Assembly (NCBI GenBank): GCA_002366885.1
Contig: DFCD01000032.1
Coordinates: forward strand, 1 to 5,412
Origin: Verrucomicrobia bacterium UBA3063
GTDB taxonomy: Bacteria; Verrucomicrobiota; Verrucomicrobiia; Methylacidiphilales; Verrucolacustridaceae
Direction of reading: 5' to 3'
Length of the DNA stretch: 5,412 bases
Below, in pieces: positions 1-5,412 of the stretch (its first letter is position 1; each line of letters begins with the position of its first letter). Below the pieces are notes generated by a model that searched no databases, was not told the origin of the DNA, and saw only the letters and a program-made list of their open reading frames with translations. The translations under genes were made by a program, and so were the position numbers.

Positions 1-2892
1 GTTGCTGGGATAAAAAGCCCGGTTTCCCCCGGAGACACGGGTCACCCCGCTGATGGTGATCGGCTGATTCCCCACCAGGGTGGGGCTTCCGGAGAGCCTG
101 ACATCCTGACCCAGGGTCAACGGCACCAAAGCCTCGATCTCGACACCGGATTGATCGACAAGGAACTCCCCCGTGCCCAGGGCCTGGTTGTGGCCAAGAG
201 CCAGGCGGCCGCCGGCCAAGGTTGCGCCTCCCGAAAAAAGATTGGCCACCGGCAGGGTGAGGGTTCCGAGCCCTGACTTGGAAAAGGTGCCGTTGGTGGA
301 ACCAAGAGAGGTGGCCAGGGTGCTGTCCACCCCCCCTGTGTCGACCCGGTAGTTTTGCAGATCGGCGGAGCTGAAGATCGCGGAATAGTCCGCGTTGTTG
401 GACGCGGTCAGACCCAGGGTGCCACCGTTGGTGGAATTCCCGTTGAAAAGAATCTGGGTGATCCCCTGCAGGGCGTGCTGGTTGCTGAGAACCAGAAGAC
501 CCCCGCCAAGGTTGAGAACCCCGCTGAACTGGTTGCTGCCCCCCAAGGCCAGGAACCGCGTGGGCGAGGTGGAGACCAACCGCAACGTGCCGTTGCTGAC
601 GCTGCCATTGAAAATAGCGGAGTTGGAGAGGGTGAGGGTCCGCGAGGTGCCGGTCAGGTCGATATCACCGGAAAGATAGCTGGTGTATGTGCCAAGACCC
701 AAGGTGACATCCCCCTGCACGCGCAGCTTGTTGGCCAAGGTCCGGTCGGCGATCTCGTTGTTGCTGCCGCAGGATCCGTATTGGCCGAAGGTGGCGCCGT
801 TCGATAAAACCACCGTGGCCGTTCCGAAATAAGCGCAGGGACCGACGATGTTGCTGTAGCCCCATCCGAGAATTCCGGTTCCTCCCGCCACCACCGTGGC
901 AAGATTGTTGGAGTTTTGGGAATGAAGTTCCCCCGCCAAAACCTGAAGGGAGTCCAATTGGTTCGCACCCCTCAGGCGCAGCATGGCGGCGCCGGTTTTC
1001 GTCAAAGATTTCCCTGTTCCCACGATGGACTGATACCAATCGGTGGGGGAAAGGATCGTCAGGGTGGCGTTGGAGGACAGAACGGTGCTTGCCCCGGTCA
1101 CGTTGGTGGAAACGTTGATGTCCCCGTTTCCAGAGGCGGACGAGTCTCCAAGGGTGAAATCCCCCTGGATTTTGATCGGGTTGTAAAGGGAGCGAGAATT
1201 GGTGGAGGAGGAATAAATTTTCCCTCCCTGCAGGGTCAGGGCCCCGGTGCCGAACGGACCGGAAACGAGGCTTACCTCGCCCGTTTCCGAATTGGTGCTG
1301 CGAATACCGCTGGCCTGCAGGCGCAGGGAGCCCTCTTTCAGTACGGTTCCGCCAGAAAAAGTGTTGTTTTCCCCAAGACTGAGGATGCTTGTCCCCTGAC
1401 GAATCAGGGATCCCGCGCCAATCAGCGCGCCTTGGAACTGGTTGCTGGAGGTGGCTGTGAGGGTGAGGTTATAGCTTTGCAGATCGACCGTGGCCGTGGC
1501 CGCTGTCGAGATGGCGGAGAGGGACATCAGCGTCTCGTTACCCCCCAGACGCAGCGTGGTTCCGCCCCCAAAAACCACCACGGCGGTATCCGGCAGCCTC
1601 TCGCTTCCGGATGTTTCCAAAACTCCCGAGTTGAGGTTGATGTTTCCCAAGTAGGTCTGGGCTCCGGCCACCGTCAATTTACCTGCCCCGTCCTTTTTCA
1701 TCCCCCCTGCTCCGGCCAGGGAAGCGGAAAGGGTGGAATCCTCATCAACGGTCAAGGTGTAGCCCAGGCTGGCGGTGAGGCTTCCTGTCCCCGAAGGGAT
1801 TTTCCCGAAGGAGACGGACCCCAGGGAAGAATGGGAGGTTGTTCCGATATCCAAGGTAGTGCCAGCAGCAGTGCTCAGATTGCCGCTTAAGGCATTGTTG
1901 GCCGATGCCACCAGCTGGCCGGAAGAAAGCTGGATCGCCCCCAGAGCAGTGGGCACTCCCAGGGTCAGAGTTCCCCCACCACTGGCCGTGAGAGCAGAAG
2001 GGGAAGAGAGGACCCCGGCACCGGCAAGCTGCAGGCCCTGTCCAGAGGTGATTTTGGCGACAATCGACCCGGCCGAGAGGTTGGCTGGAACCGAAACCGA
2101 GGTTGCCGAGGAGATGTTGAAGGTGACGTTGTCCCCATCCGCAAAGGCAACCGGAGATGCGGGGCTGCTCACATACCAACTGGAGACAGTTCGATCCCAG
2201 GTTCCGGAAGAGCCGCCATTCCAGGTGATGCTTTTTGCGGACAAATTAGTCTTGGTGACGGTTCCGGTGAAAATAATGTCTGGGCTTTGGTTGTTTACGA
2301 TCCGGAAGGTGCCGTTAGTGCTTGAAGCCCCATAACAAACCAAGCGGAAAGTGATCGTTTGACCTCCATTGACTACCAGAGGTGAAGCGGTCCAGGAACT
2401 GCCCAGCTCAGCGATAGAAGTTCCCGGAGTAGAGCTTGTGCCGATGGCCGCACTATTCGTTCCAGCTAGGCTAAAAGTGGTGAAATTGTTTGTACTGTAC
2501 AAAAGACCAATCTGCCCGCCTGCAGCTCCAGGGCCGTTTGTGCCCCGCGAAGCAAGGAGTCGGCTAATTCCATCCAAAGTCAGTTGATAATCTCCGCCGA
2601 CCGTTAAGGACCATTCCCAATAATTGGTTTGGGACAAGGCACCCGTGAAATTTTGATCCGCGGCATTGGTTGACCATCCGGAAACTTGCCAAGAATTGGC
2701 GGATGCCTGTCCAGCGACCAAAGGGGGTACGTAAATTTTAAGCTGGGTAGCAGAAATTCCCTCCGCAACAGTTGGCGTCCCTTGACTTGTTGCAGCTGAA
2801 CTTGAAAGTTCCCACGTAGCAATATTGGTGCCCGCAAAACAAAAACTAGATAACAGTCCCGTAGCCGAGAAAAGTAACAATCTCTTCCCCAT
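1..2892 (-). CDS. Exported autotransporter-associated beta-strand repeat protein, partial (C-terminus beyond left edge)
   Basis: A single reading frame stays open for 964 codons from the ATG at 2892 to base 1. I checked every in-frame triplet and found no stop. Residues 1-20 look like a Sec signal peptide: MGKR, a hydrophobic core, then FCFA before Gly21. Residues 21-220 form a globular beta-rich domain with NYWEW near 90-94, RGTNGPG at 116-122, FRLVCYG at 182-188 and FRIVNN at 196-201. This pattern resembles N-terminal domains I know from verrucomicrobial PEP-CTERM proteins. The repeat part opens with ITWNGGSSGTW (222-232) and ADGDNVTF (251-258), the usual W-N-G-G-x-W...GD-x-V-x-F entry to such repeats. 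At least four degenerate autotransporter-associated (PATR-type) repeats follow. Composition is rich in Gly, Ser, Thr, Asn and Leu, as expected for a right-handed beta-helix at the cell surface. The molecular role is unknown; adhesion, matrix or polymer binding are possible. The missing C-terminus would show a PEP-CTERM signal or a beta-barrel. No Shine-Dalgarno is seen; an in-frame ATG at 2976 is an alternative start. Confidence 0.9.
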   Translation of the reverse strand, partial: MGKRLLLFSATGLLSSFCFAGTNIATWELSSSAATSQGTPTVAEGISATQLKIYVPPLVAGQASANSWQVSGWSTNAADQNFTGALSQTNYWEWSLTVGGDYQLTLDGISRLLASRGTNGPGAAGGQIGLLYSTNNFTTFSLAGTNSAAIGTSSTPGTSIAELGSSWTASPLVVNGGQTITFRLVCYGASSTNGTFRIVNNQSPDIIFTGTVTKTNLSAKSITWNGGSSGTWDRTVSSWYVSSPASPVAFADGDNVTFNISSATSVSVPANLSAGSIVAKITSGQGLQLAGAGVLSSPSALTASGGGTLTLGVPTALGAIQLSSGQLVASANNALSGNLSTAAGTTLDIGTTSHSSLGSVSFGKIPSGTGSLTASLGYTLTVDEDSTLSASLAGAGGMKKDGAGKLTVAGAQTYLGNINLNSGVLETSGSERLPDTAVVVFGGGTTLRLGGNETLMSLSAISTAATATVDLQSYNLTLTATSSNQFQGALIGAGSLIRQGTSILSLGENNTFSGGTVLKEGSLRLQASGIRSTNSETGEVSLVSGPFGTGALTLQGGKIYSSSTNSRSLYNPIKIQGDFTLGDSSASGNGDINVSTNVTGASTVLSSNATLTILSPTDWYQSIVGTGKSLTKTGAAMLRLRGANQLDSLQVLAGELHSQNSNNLATVVAGGTGILGWGYSNIVGPCAYFGTATVVLSNGATFGQYGSCGSNNEIADRTLANKLRVQGDVTLGLGTYTSYLSGDIDLTGTSRTLTLSNSAIFNGSVSNGTLRLVSTSPTRFLALGGSNQFSGVLNLGGGLLVLSNQHALQGITQILFNGNSTNGGTLGLTASNNADYSAIFSSADLQNYRVDTGGVDSTLATSLGSTNGTFSKSGLGTLTLPVANLFSGGATLAGGRLALGHNQALGTGEFLVDQSGVEIEALVPLTLGQDVRLSGSPTLVGNQPITISGVTRVSGGNRAFYPSN
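181..1713 (-). repeat. Degenerate autotransporter-associated beta-strand repeats inside the exported protein
   Basis: Four clear units of the pattern G-x-[LFM]-x-K-x-G-x-G-x-L-x-L ... [NT]-x-[FY]-x-G-x ... G-x-L are readable in the protein. The first is around residues 394-430 (GGMKKDGAGKLTV, then AQTYLGNINLNSGVL). The second is around 490-527 (GSLIRQGTSILSL, then NNTFSGGTVLKEGSL). The third is around 624-660 (KSLTKTGAAMLRL, then GANQLDSLQVLAGEL). The fourth is around 867-904 (GTFSKSGLGTLTL, then ANLFSGGATLAGGRL). The stretches between them carry weaker related cores such as SNQFQGALIG and SNQFSGVLNLGGG. The similarity is at protein level only. I saw no tandem DNA identity, so these are old, diverged duplications and not a recent expansion. 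Confidence 0.8.
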
Positions 2893-3006
2893 ACAAAGAA
2901 TAATGCCAAATGATCCTAATTTTGCAAGGGTATGCTTTGCTACCAATCGCGACGAGGTCGGCTCTAAGTCGTTCATTATCAATTTATATTAATTTATTTT
3001 AATCTG
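2893..3006 (-). promoter_or_regulatory. AT-rich upstream region of the exported-protein gene
   Basis: This gap holds no gene of its own. It must carry the promoter of the minus-strand exported-protein gene, because the next gene upstream ends at 3107 and a hairpin element lies between. Bases 2975-3003 are almost purely A and T, like an UP element or melting region. A weak sigma-70-like pair on the minus strand is TTGCAA (2922-2927) and ATTATT (2899-2904), 17 bases apart. With that pair, transcription would start almost at the ATG at 2892, giving a leaderless message. No ribosome-binding site precedes the ATG at 2892 or the alternative in-frame ATG at 2976. The motif matches are poor, so only the general placement of the promoter is supported. 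Confidence 0.35.
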
Positions 3007-3037
3007 CGGTAGGGACCGGTACCCTTACCGGTCCATG
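3007..3037 (+). repeat. Hairpin unit A of the inverted pair
   Basis: A perfect 9-base-pair stem joins 3013-3021 (GGACCGGTA) to 3026-3034 (TACCGGTCC), with loop CCCT at 3022-3025. It is flanked by CGGTAG on the left and ATG on the right. Read on the plus strand it aligns without gaps to unit B read on the minus strand. No run of T follows on either strand close to the stem, so it is not a textbook intrinsic terminator. Confidence 0.75.
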
Positions 3038-3070
3038 CAGATGGTTCAATAGTCGATGTTTGATAATCAA

Positions 3071-3101
3071 CATGGACGGCGAAAGGTCGCCGTCCCTACC
3101 G
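3071..3101 (-). repeat. Hairpin unit B of the inverted pair
   Basis: A perfect 9-base-pair stem joins 3074-3082 (GGACGGCGA on the plus strand) to 3087-3095 (TCGCCGTCC), with a four-base loop at 3083-3086. On the minus strand it starts with the same CGGTAGGGAC and ends with the same GTCCATG as unit A. It lies 5 bases after the reductase stop codon, so it would form in the 3' end of that transcript. It could slow polymerase or protect the message from exonucleases. The sequence after it is mixed A/T and not a clear T tract, so I do not call it a terminator. Confidence 0.75.
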
Positions 3102-3106
3102 GCGAA

Positions 3107-4096
3107 TCATCCGGCCAGCGGTATGTCCGTCATCAACCGAACCCCTGCCGGGGCCTTCAACAGCCGCGGAATCGAATTCACCAACGCCGCCACGGTTGCA
3201 CTGTCCCCCGCCACCCCTCCATTCAGCACCGCCTCGACCGGAGGATCACTCTCCAACCTCAGCAAATCGTGCGGATCCCTCGCATCCAGATACATCTTCA
3301 AATCCAGATGAATCGAATGTCCTTCCTTCGACTCCGCCTTCACCACCTGATGTAGTCCGCAGGTCAGACCCTCCTTGACGGAAAAATACTGGGTCTTGAT
3401 GTCGTGATCCGCGATGACCGGTTCGAGTGTCTCAGTCACCTTCCCCATCTTCCATCCGAACGAGTGAGCAATAAGCAGAAGAGACTCCTGAAACCCCGCA
3501 TGCCCCGCCTTCCCCTCGTTCCACAACCTCCGGAACTCCGCCGGCTCCAGCCCGCTCCCGATCTTCTTCTGCAACGGCTGTCTCCGCGTCGACGCGTTCA
3601 CCACCCTTTCCCCGTAGACCGACTTCACGCTCCGACACACCCCGCTCAGACATACGGGAAGAAGATCCAGGACAAAGCCCGGATTCACCCCCGTTCCCAG
3701 GATCCTTCCCCCGCTCTTGCGACAAAGCTTGTCGATCGTCACCGTCTCCTTGGGAGCTCGATGGGCCGGAAAGAGAAGTTCCTCGCAGGAGGAGACCACC
3801 GCCAGCCCCTTTTGGAGCATCGGCTTGCACTGCTCAAAAGTAATCTTGGCTCGGGACCCAGCCGTGTGGACGATGACATCCGGCTTCACTTTCTTCCACA
3901 TCTCCTCAAAGGAGTGGTAAATCTTGGCTTTCAAACCCGGCAGGCCGCAGGCCTCGCCCAAGGTTTTTCCGGCCAAGGCGGGCTGGATATCGATTCCGCC
4001 GACGATCTCGAGATTTTTTCTCTCCGCGAGGAGGCGGACGCTGCTCTGCCCAATCGGGCCAAGACCAAACTGTGCGACCTTGATTTTACGGCTCAT
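3107..4096 (-). CDS. NAD(P)-dependent oxidoreductase, dihydrodipicolinate reductase / 2,4-diaminopentanoate dehydrogenase-like family
   Basis: This is a complete 329-residue cytoplasmic protein. It opens with a Rossmann fold: KVAQFGLGPIGQ places G11-x-G13-x-x-G16 in the dinucleotide-binding loop, and Asp36 ends the second strand. The family's hallmarks follow in order: HTAGSR at 77-82, SSCEEL at 102-107, GTGVNPGFVLD at 134-144, and the basic stretch STRRQPLQKKIGSG at 169-182. The C-terminal part has the GLHQVV, LDLKMY, ARDPHD and NSIPRLL-type segments typical of the 2,4-diaminopentanoate dehydrogenase-like branch. Those enzymes oxidise an amine carbon with NAD(P)+, or reduce the imine, in ornithine fermentation. 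Classical DapB is shorter and lacks this arrangement, so lysine synthesis is less likely. The exact substrate cannot be read from the sequence. The frame continues upstream of 4096 to 4366, but that extension lies antisense to the exported hydrolase gene, and the Rossmann fold begins properly at the chosen ATG. There is no clear Shine-Dalgarno. Confidence 0.9.
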   Translation of the reverse strand: MSRKIKVAQFGLGPIGQSSVRLLAERKNLEIVGGIDIQPALAGKTLGEACGLPGLKAKIYHSFEEMWKKVKPDVIVHTAGSRAKITFEQCKPMLQKGLAVVSSCEELLFPAHRAPKETVTIDKLCRKSGGRILGTGVNPGFVLDLLPVCLSGVCRSVKSVYGERVVNASTRRQPLQKKIGSGLEPAEFRRLWNEGKAGHAGFQESLLLIAHSFGWKMGKVTETLEPVIADHDIKTQYFSVKEGLTCGLHQVVKAESKEGHSIHLDLKMYLDARDPHDLLRLESDPPVEAVLNGGVAGDSATVAALVNSIPRLLKAPAGVRLMTDIPLAG

Positions 4097-4112
4097 CGGG
4101 GGATCATTCTTT
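4097..4112. promoter_or_regulatory. 16-base divergent start-to-start gap
   Basis: Only 16 bases separate the ATG of the minus-strand reductase (4096) from the ATG of the plus-strand hydrolase (4113). This is too short for two promoters, so at least one promoter, and probably both, must lie inside the opposite gene's 5' coding region unless transcripts are leaderless. For the hydrolase a purine run GGGGGA at 4098-4103 sits 9 bases before its ATG and may serve as a weak ribosome-binding site. The reductase has only AAAG and GAATGA upstream on its own strand. No operator-like palindrome is visible in the gap itself. Confidence 0.5.
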
Positions 4113-5412
4113 ATGACTTTTGTGCCACGACAAAGCGCAAAATGCCTTCTCACTTCCCTCCTTTTCATCCTCCTTTGCCTTCCGGACGGGCTCTTCGCCG
4201 CCCAAAGGGCGGAGTCCACCGCGGGAGTGGTGGTCTCGGGAAGCCCGCAGTCCACCGAGGCCGGAATCCGCATCCTCAAGCAGGGCGGCACGGCGGCCGA
4301 TGCGGCCGTGGCGGTTTCCCTCACCCTCGGCGTGACAGAACCCTTCAACTCCGGCCTCGGGGGCAAGCTCGTCGTCCTGTACTACGACGCCGCGAGCGGA
4401 AAAGTCTCCTACCTGGAAGCCCTGGAAACAGCCCCGGCAGGAATGTCCGTGGAGGCGATGCGTGCGCGCCCCGCGGAGGAAAGAAAACGGGGCTACCCGA
4501 GTTCCGCCATTCCCGGCTGCGTCGCCGGGCTGGAAATGATGCAGAAGAAATGGGGAAAAATGTCCTGGCGGGATCTGGTGAAACCGGCGGTGGGTTACGC
4601 CCGGGAGGGCTTTCCCCTGGCCGACAAACAGATCGTGGAATTCCAGAACAAATTCGACCTGGTCACCAAGGACCCGGAGGCGGCGAAGATTTACTATCCG
4701 GGCGGCAAAGTGCCGACCAACAACGCCATCCTGAAAAATCCGGATCTGGCCAAGACCATGGAGGAGATGGGGGAAAATGGGCCCAGGGCGTTTTACACGG
4801 GGGAAATCGCCGACAGGCTGGTGGCCGCCTCGAAAAAAGGAGGCGGCGCCTTTGCCAGGGAGGATTTTAAAAACTACCGGGCCCGGGAATTCCCCCCGCT
4901 CGTCCAGAATTACAAGTCCTACCGCATCTTTGCCGGCGCCCCGCCCATCACCGGGGGTGCCACCGTCCTCCTCACCCTGAAGTCCCTCGAGACCAAGGAC
5001 TGGGCAAAAACCGCCTCGATGAGCCTGGGACGGGTGGAGCAGGTCGCCCATGCCTGGCAGAACATCTATCCGATCGTCGCCTCGAACTTTGGCGACACCC
5101 CCGACCAACCGGAACGGATCGCCAAGGTCTTTTCCCGCGAAAGCCTCAACGGGTTGGAGAAAAAAGTCCTCAATGACGAGGCTCCTACCCCGGGCGAACC
5201 CGAGGAGGTCGTCCCGGAGAGTGCCGAGACCACCCACTTCATCGTCATCGATAAGGCCGGCAACATCGTCTGCGCCACACAATCCCTCAGCCTCCACTGG
5301 GGGGCGGCCGTGGTGGCCCCGGGCACAGGCATCCTCCTCAACAACAGCCTCTCCAACTTCGGTTTTGGTCCGAAAAAATACGTGAATTCCGCCGAACCCG
5401 GCAAACGCCCCC
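4113..5412 (+). CDS. Exported gamma-glutamyltransferase-family Ntn-hydrolase, partial (C-terminus beyond right edge)
   Basis: The frame is open for 433 codons from the ATG at 4113 to the right edge. Residues 1-29 form a Sec-type signal (MTFVPRQSAK, then a Leu-rich core, cleavage probably after LFA), so the enzyme acts outside the cytoplasm. Family landmarks follow: EAGIRILKQGGTAADAAVAV at 49-68, EPFNSGLGG at 76-84, ETAP at 105-108, APPITGG at 276-282, then TTH at 373-375. Thr373 aligns with E. coli Thr391, which becomes the N-terminal nucleophile of the small subunit after self-cleavage, here between Glu372 and Thr373. PGTGILLNN at 403-411 is also conserved. The gamma-glutamyl-binding positions are altered: E. 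coli Arg114 corresponds to Leu104, Asn411 to Ser393, Gln430 to Ser412 and Asp433 to Asn415. The fold and chemistry are confident, but use of glutathione is doubtful; an acylase or peptide amidase role is possible. The Ser-Ser-Gly oxyanion region lies beyond the window. This start gives an intact signal peptide, and no other ATG precedes the mature domain. Confidence 0.9.
   Translation, partial: MTFVPRQSAKCLLTSLLFILLCLPDGLFAAQRAESTAGVVVSGSPQSTEAGIRILKQGGTAADAAVAVSLTLGVTEPFNSGLGGKLVVLYYDAASGKVSYLEALETAPAGMSVEAMRARPAEERKRGYPSSAIPGCVAGLEMMQKKWGKMSWRDLVKPAVGYAREGFPLADKQIVEFQNKFDLVTKDPEAAKIYYPGGKVPTNNAILKNPDLAKTMEEMGENGPRAFYTGEIADRLVAASKKGGGAFAREDFKNYRAREFPPLVQNYKSYRIFAGAPPITGGATVLLTLKSLETKDWAKTASMSLGRVEQVAHAWQNIYPIVASNFGDTPDQPERIAKVFSRESLNGLEKKVLNDEAPTPGEPEEVVPESAETTHFIVIDKAGNIVCATQSLSLHWGAAVVAPGTGILLNNSLSNFGFGPKKYVNSAEPGKRP

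Larger units (their letters stand above)
3007..3101. repeat. REPIN/MITE-like composite element: two inverted hairpin units
   Basis: The element is bounded by a perfect 10-base terminal inverted repeat, CGGTAGGGAC at 3007-3016 and GTCCCTACCG at 3092-3101. It consists of two 31-base units in tail-to-tail orientation separated by 33 bases (3038-3070). Each unit reads CGGTAGGGAC, a variable stem-loop, then GTCCATG. It has no coding capacity and begins 5 bases beyond the stop codon of the reductase gene, a typical place for REP-type elements. No convincing target-site duplication flanks it (left TCTG, right GCGA). It may be a non-autonomous mobile repeat, an mRNA 3'-end stabiliser, or both. Other copies in the genome would settle this. 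Confidence 0.65.

Noticed and set aside
916..1890. A 324-codon open frame on the plus strand
   Set aside because: It is the codon-aligned antisense of the repeat protein. Its Gly-rich content mirrors the Gly/Ser/Thr codons opposite and it has no independent signal.
2833..2892. Lipoprotein signal with Cys18 in the exported repeat protein
   Set aside because: The residues before Cys18 (Ser-Ser-Phe) do not fit the lipobox consensus. A standard signal peptidase I site after Ala20 fits better.
3074..3095. The hairpin after the reductase stop as an intrinsic terminator
   Set aside because: The stem is strong, but the bases following it on the minus strand (ATGTTGATTATC) are not a T tract. It is better described as a unit of the inverted repeat.
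3060..3378. Short plus-strand frames over the end of the reductase gene
   Set aside because: They overlap a conserved gene on the opposite strand and have Arg/Pro/Ser-rich translations with no similarity to known proteins.
4097..4366. A 90-codon upstream extension of the reductase frame on the minus strand
   Set aside because: It lies antisense to the signal-peptide and N-terminal region of the hydrolase gene, has no family similarity, and the Rossmann fold begins right after the ATG at 4096.
3404..4870. A 488-codon open frame on the plus strand
   Set aside because: It runs antisense to the reductase and then out of frame through the hydrolase. Its translation is low-complexity Arg/Pro/Gly with no motif, as expected of a shadow frame in GC-rich DNA.
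4104..5297. A 397-codon open frame on the minus strand
   Set aside because: It is antisense to a well-supported GGT-family gene and shows no recognisable domain. Long antisense frames are common in GC-rich coding DNA.

Overview
The window holds three protein-coding genes and one compact intergenic repeat. Two genes run off the window edges. Everything from 1 to 4096 is coded on the minus strand, and the last 1300 bases are coded on the plus strand. Coding DNA is roughly 60% G+C. A very long, Ser/Thr/Asn/Gly-rich exported protein built from autotransporter-associated beta-strand repeats, fronted by a domain like those on PEP-CTERM-sorted proteins, together with weak Shine-Dalgarno signals, suggests a Verrucomicrobiota-type (PVC superphylum) bacterium. 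This assignment is inference; there is no rRNA or taxonomic marker here.

Region 1 (1-2892, minus): the N-terminal 964 residues of a secreted or surface beta-helical repeat protein. The frame is uninterrupted from its start codon to the left edge, so its C-terminal anchoring or sorting domain is outside the window. The first ~220 residues (signal peptide plus a globular domain) are about 50% G+C, and the repeat part is nearer 60%. The step falls at the domain boundary.

Region 2 (2893-3106): a gene-free gap of 214 bases. The half nearest the exported-protein gene is AT-rich and must hold its promoter. The other half holds a REPIN-like or MITE-like element at 3007-3101: two 31-base hairpin units in inverted orientation with a 10-base terminal inverted repeat. 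Their stems differ at three base pairs, yet all three remain paired.

Region 3 (3107-4096, minus): a complete 329-residue NAD(P)-dependent oxidoreductase of the dihydrodipicolinate reductase / 2,4-diaminopentanoate dehydrogenase-like family, probably acting on an amino acid or imine in the cytoplasm.

Region 4 (4113-5412, plus, partial): an exported gamma-glutamyltransferase-family Ntn-hydrolase. It keeps the Thr-Thr-His autoprocessing nucleophile but lacks the residues that hold the gamma-glutamyl group in the classical enzyme, so its substrate is probably different. Its start codon lies only 16 bases from the divergent start of the reductase, so the two genes must share or overlap their control regions. 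The oxidoreductase and the hydrolase could both serve amino-acid or peptide metabolism, but nothing in the sequence proves a joint pathway. I found no RNA genes, CRISPR arrays, transposase genes or defence genes.
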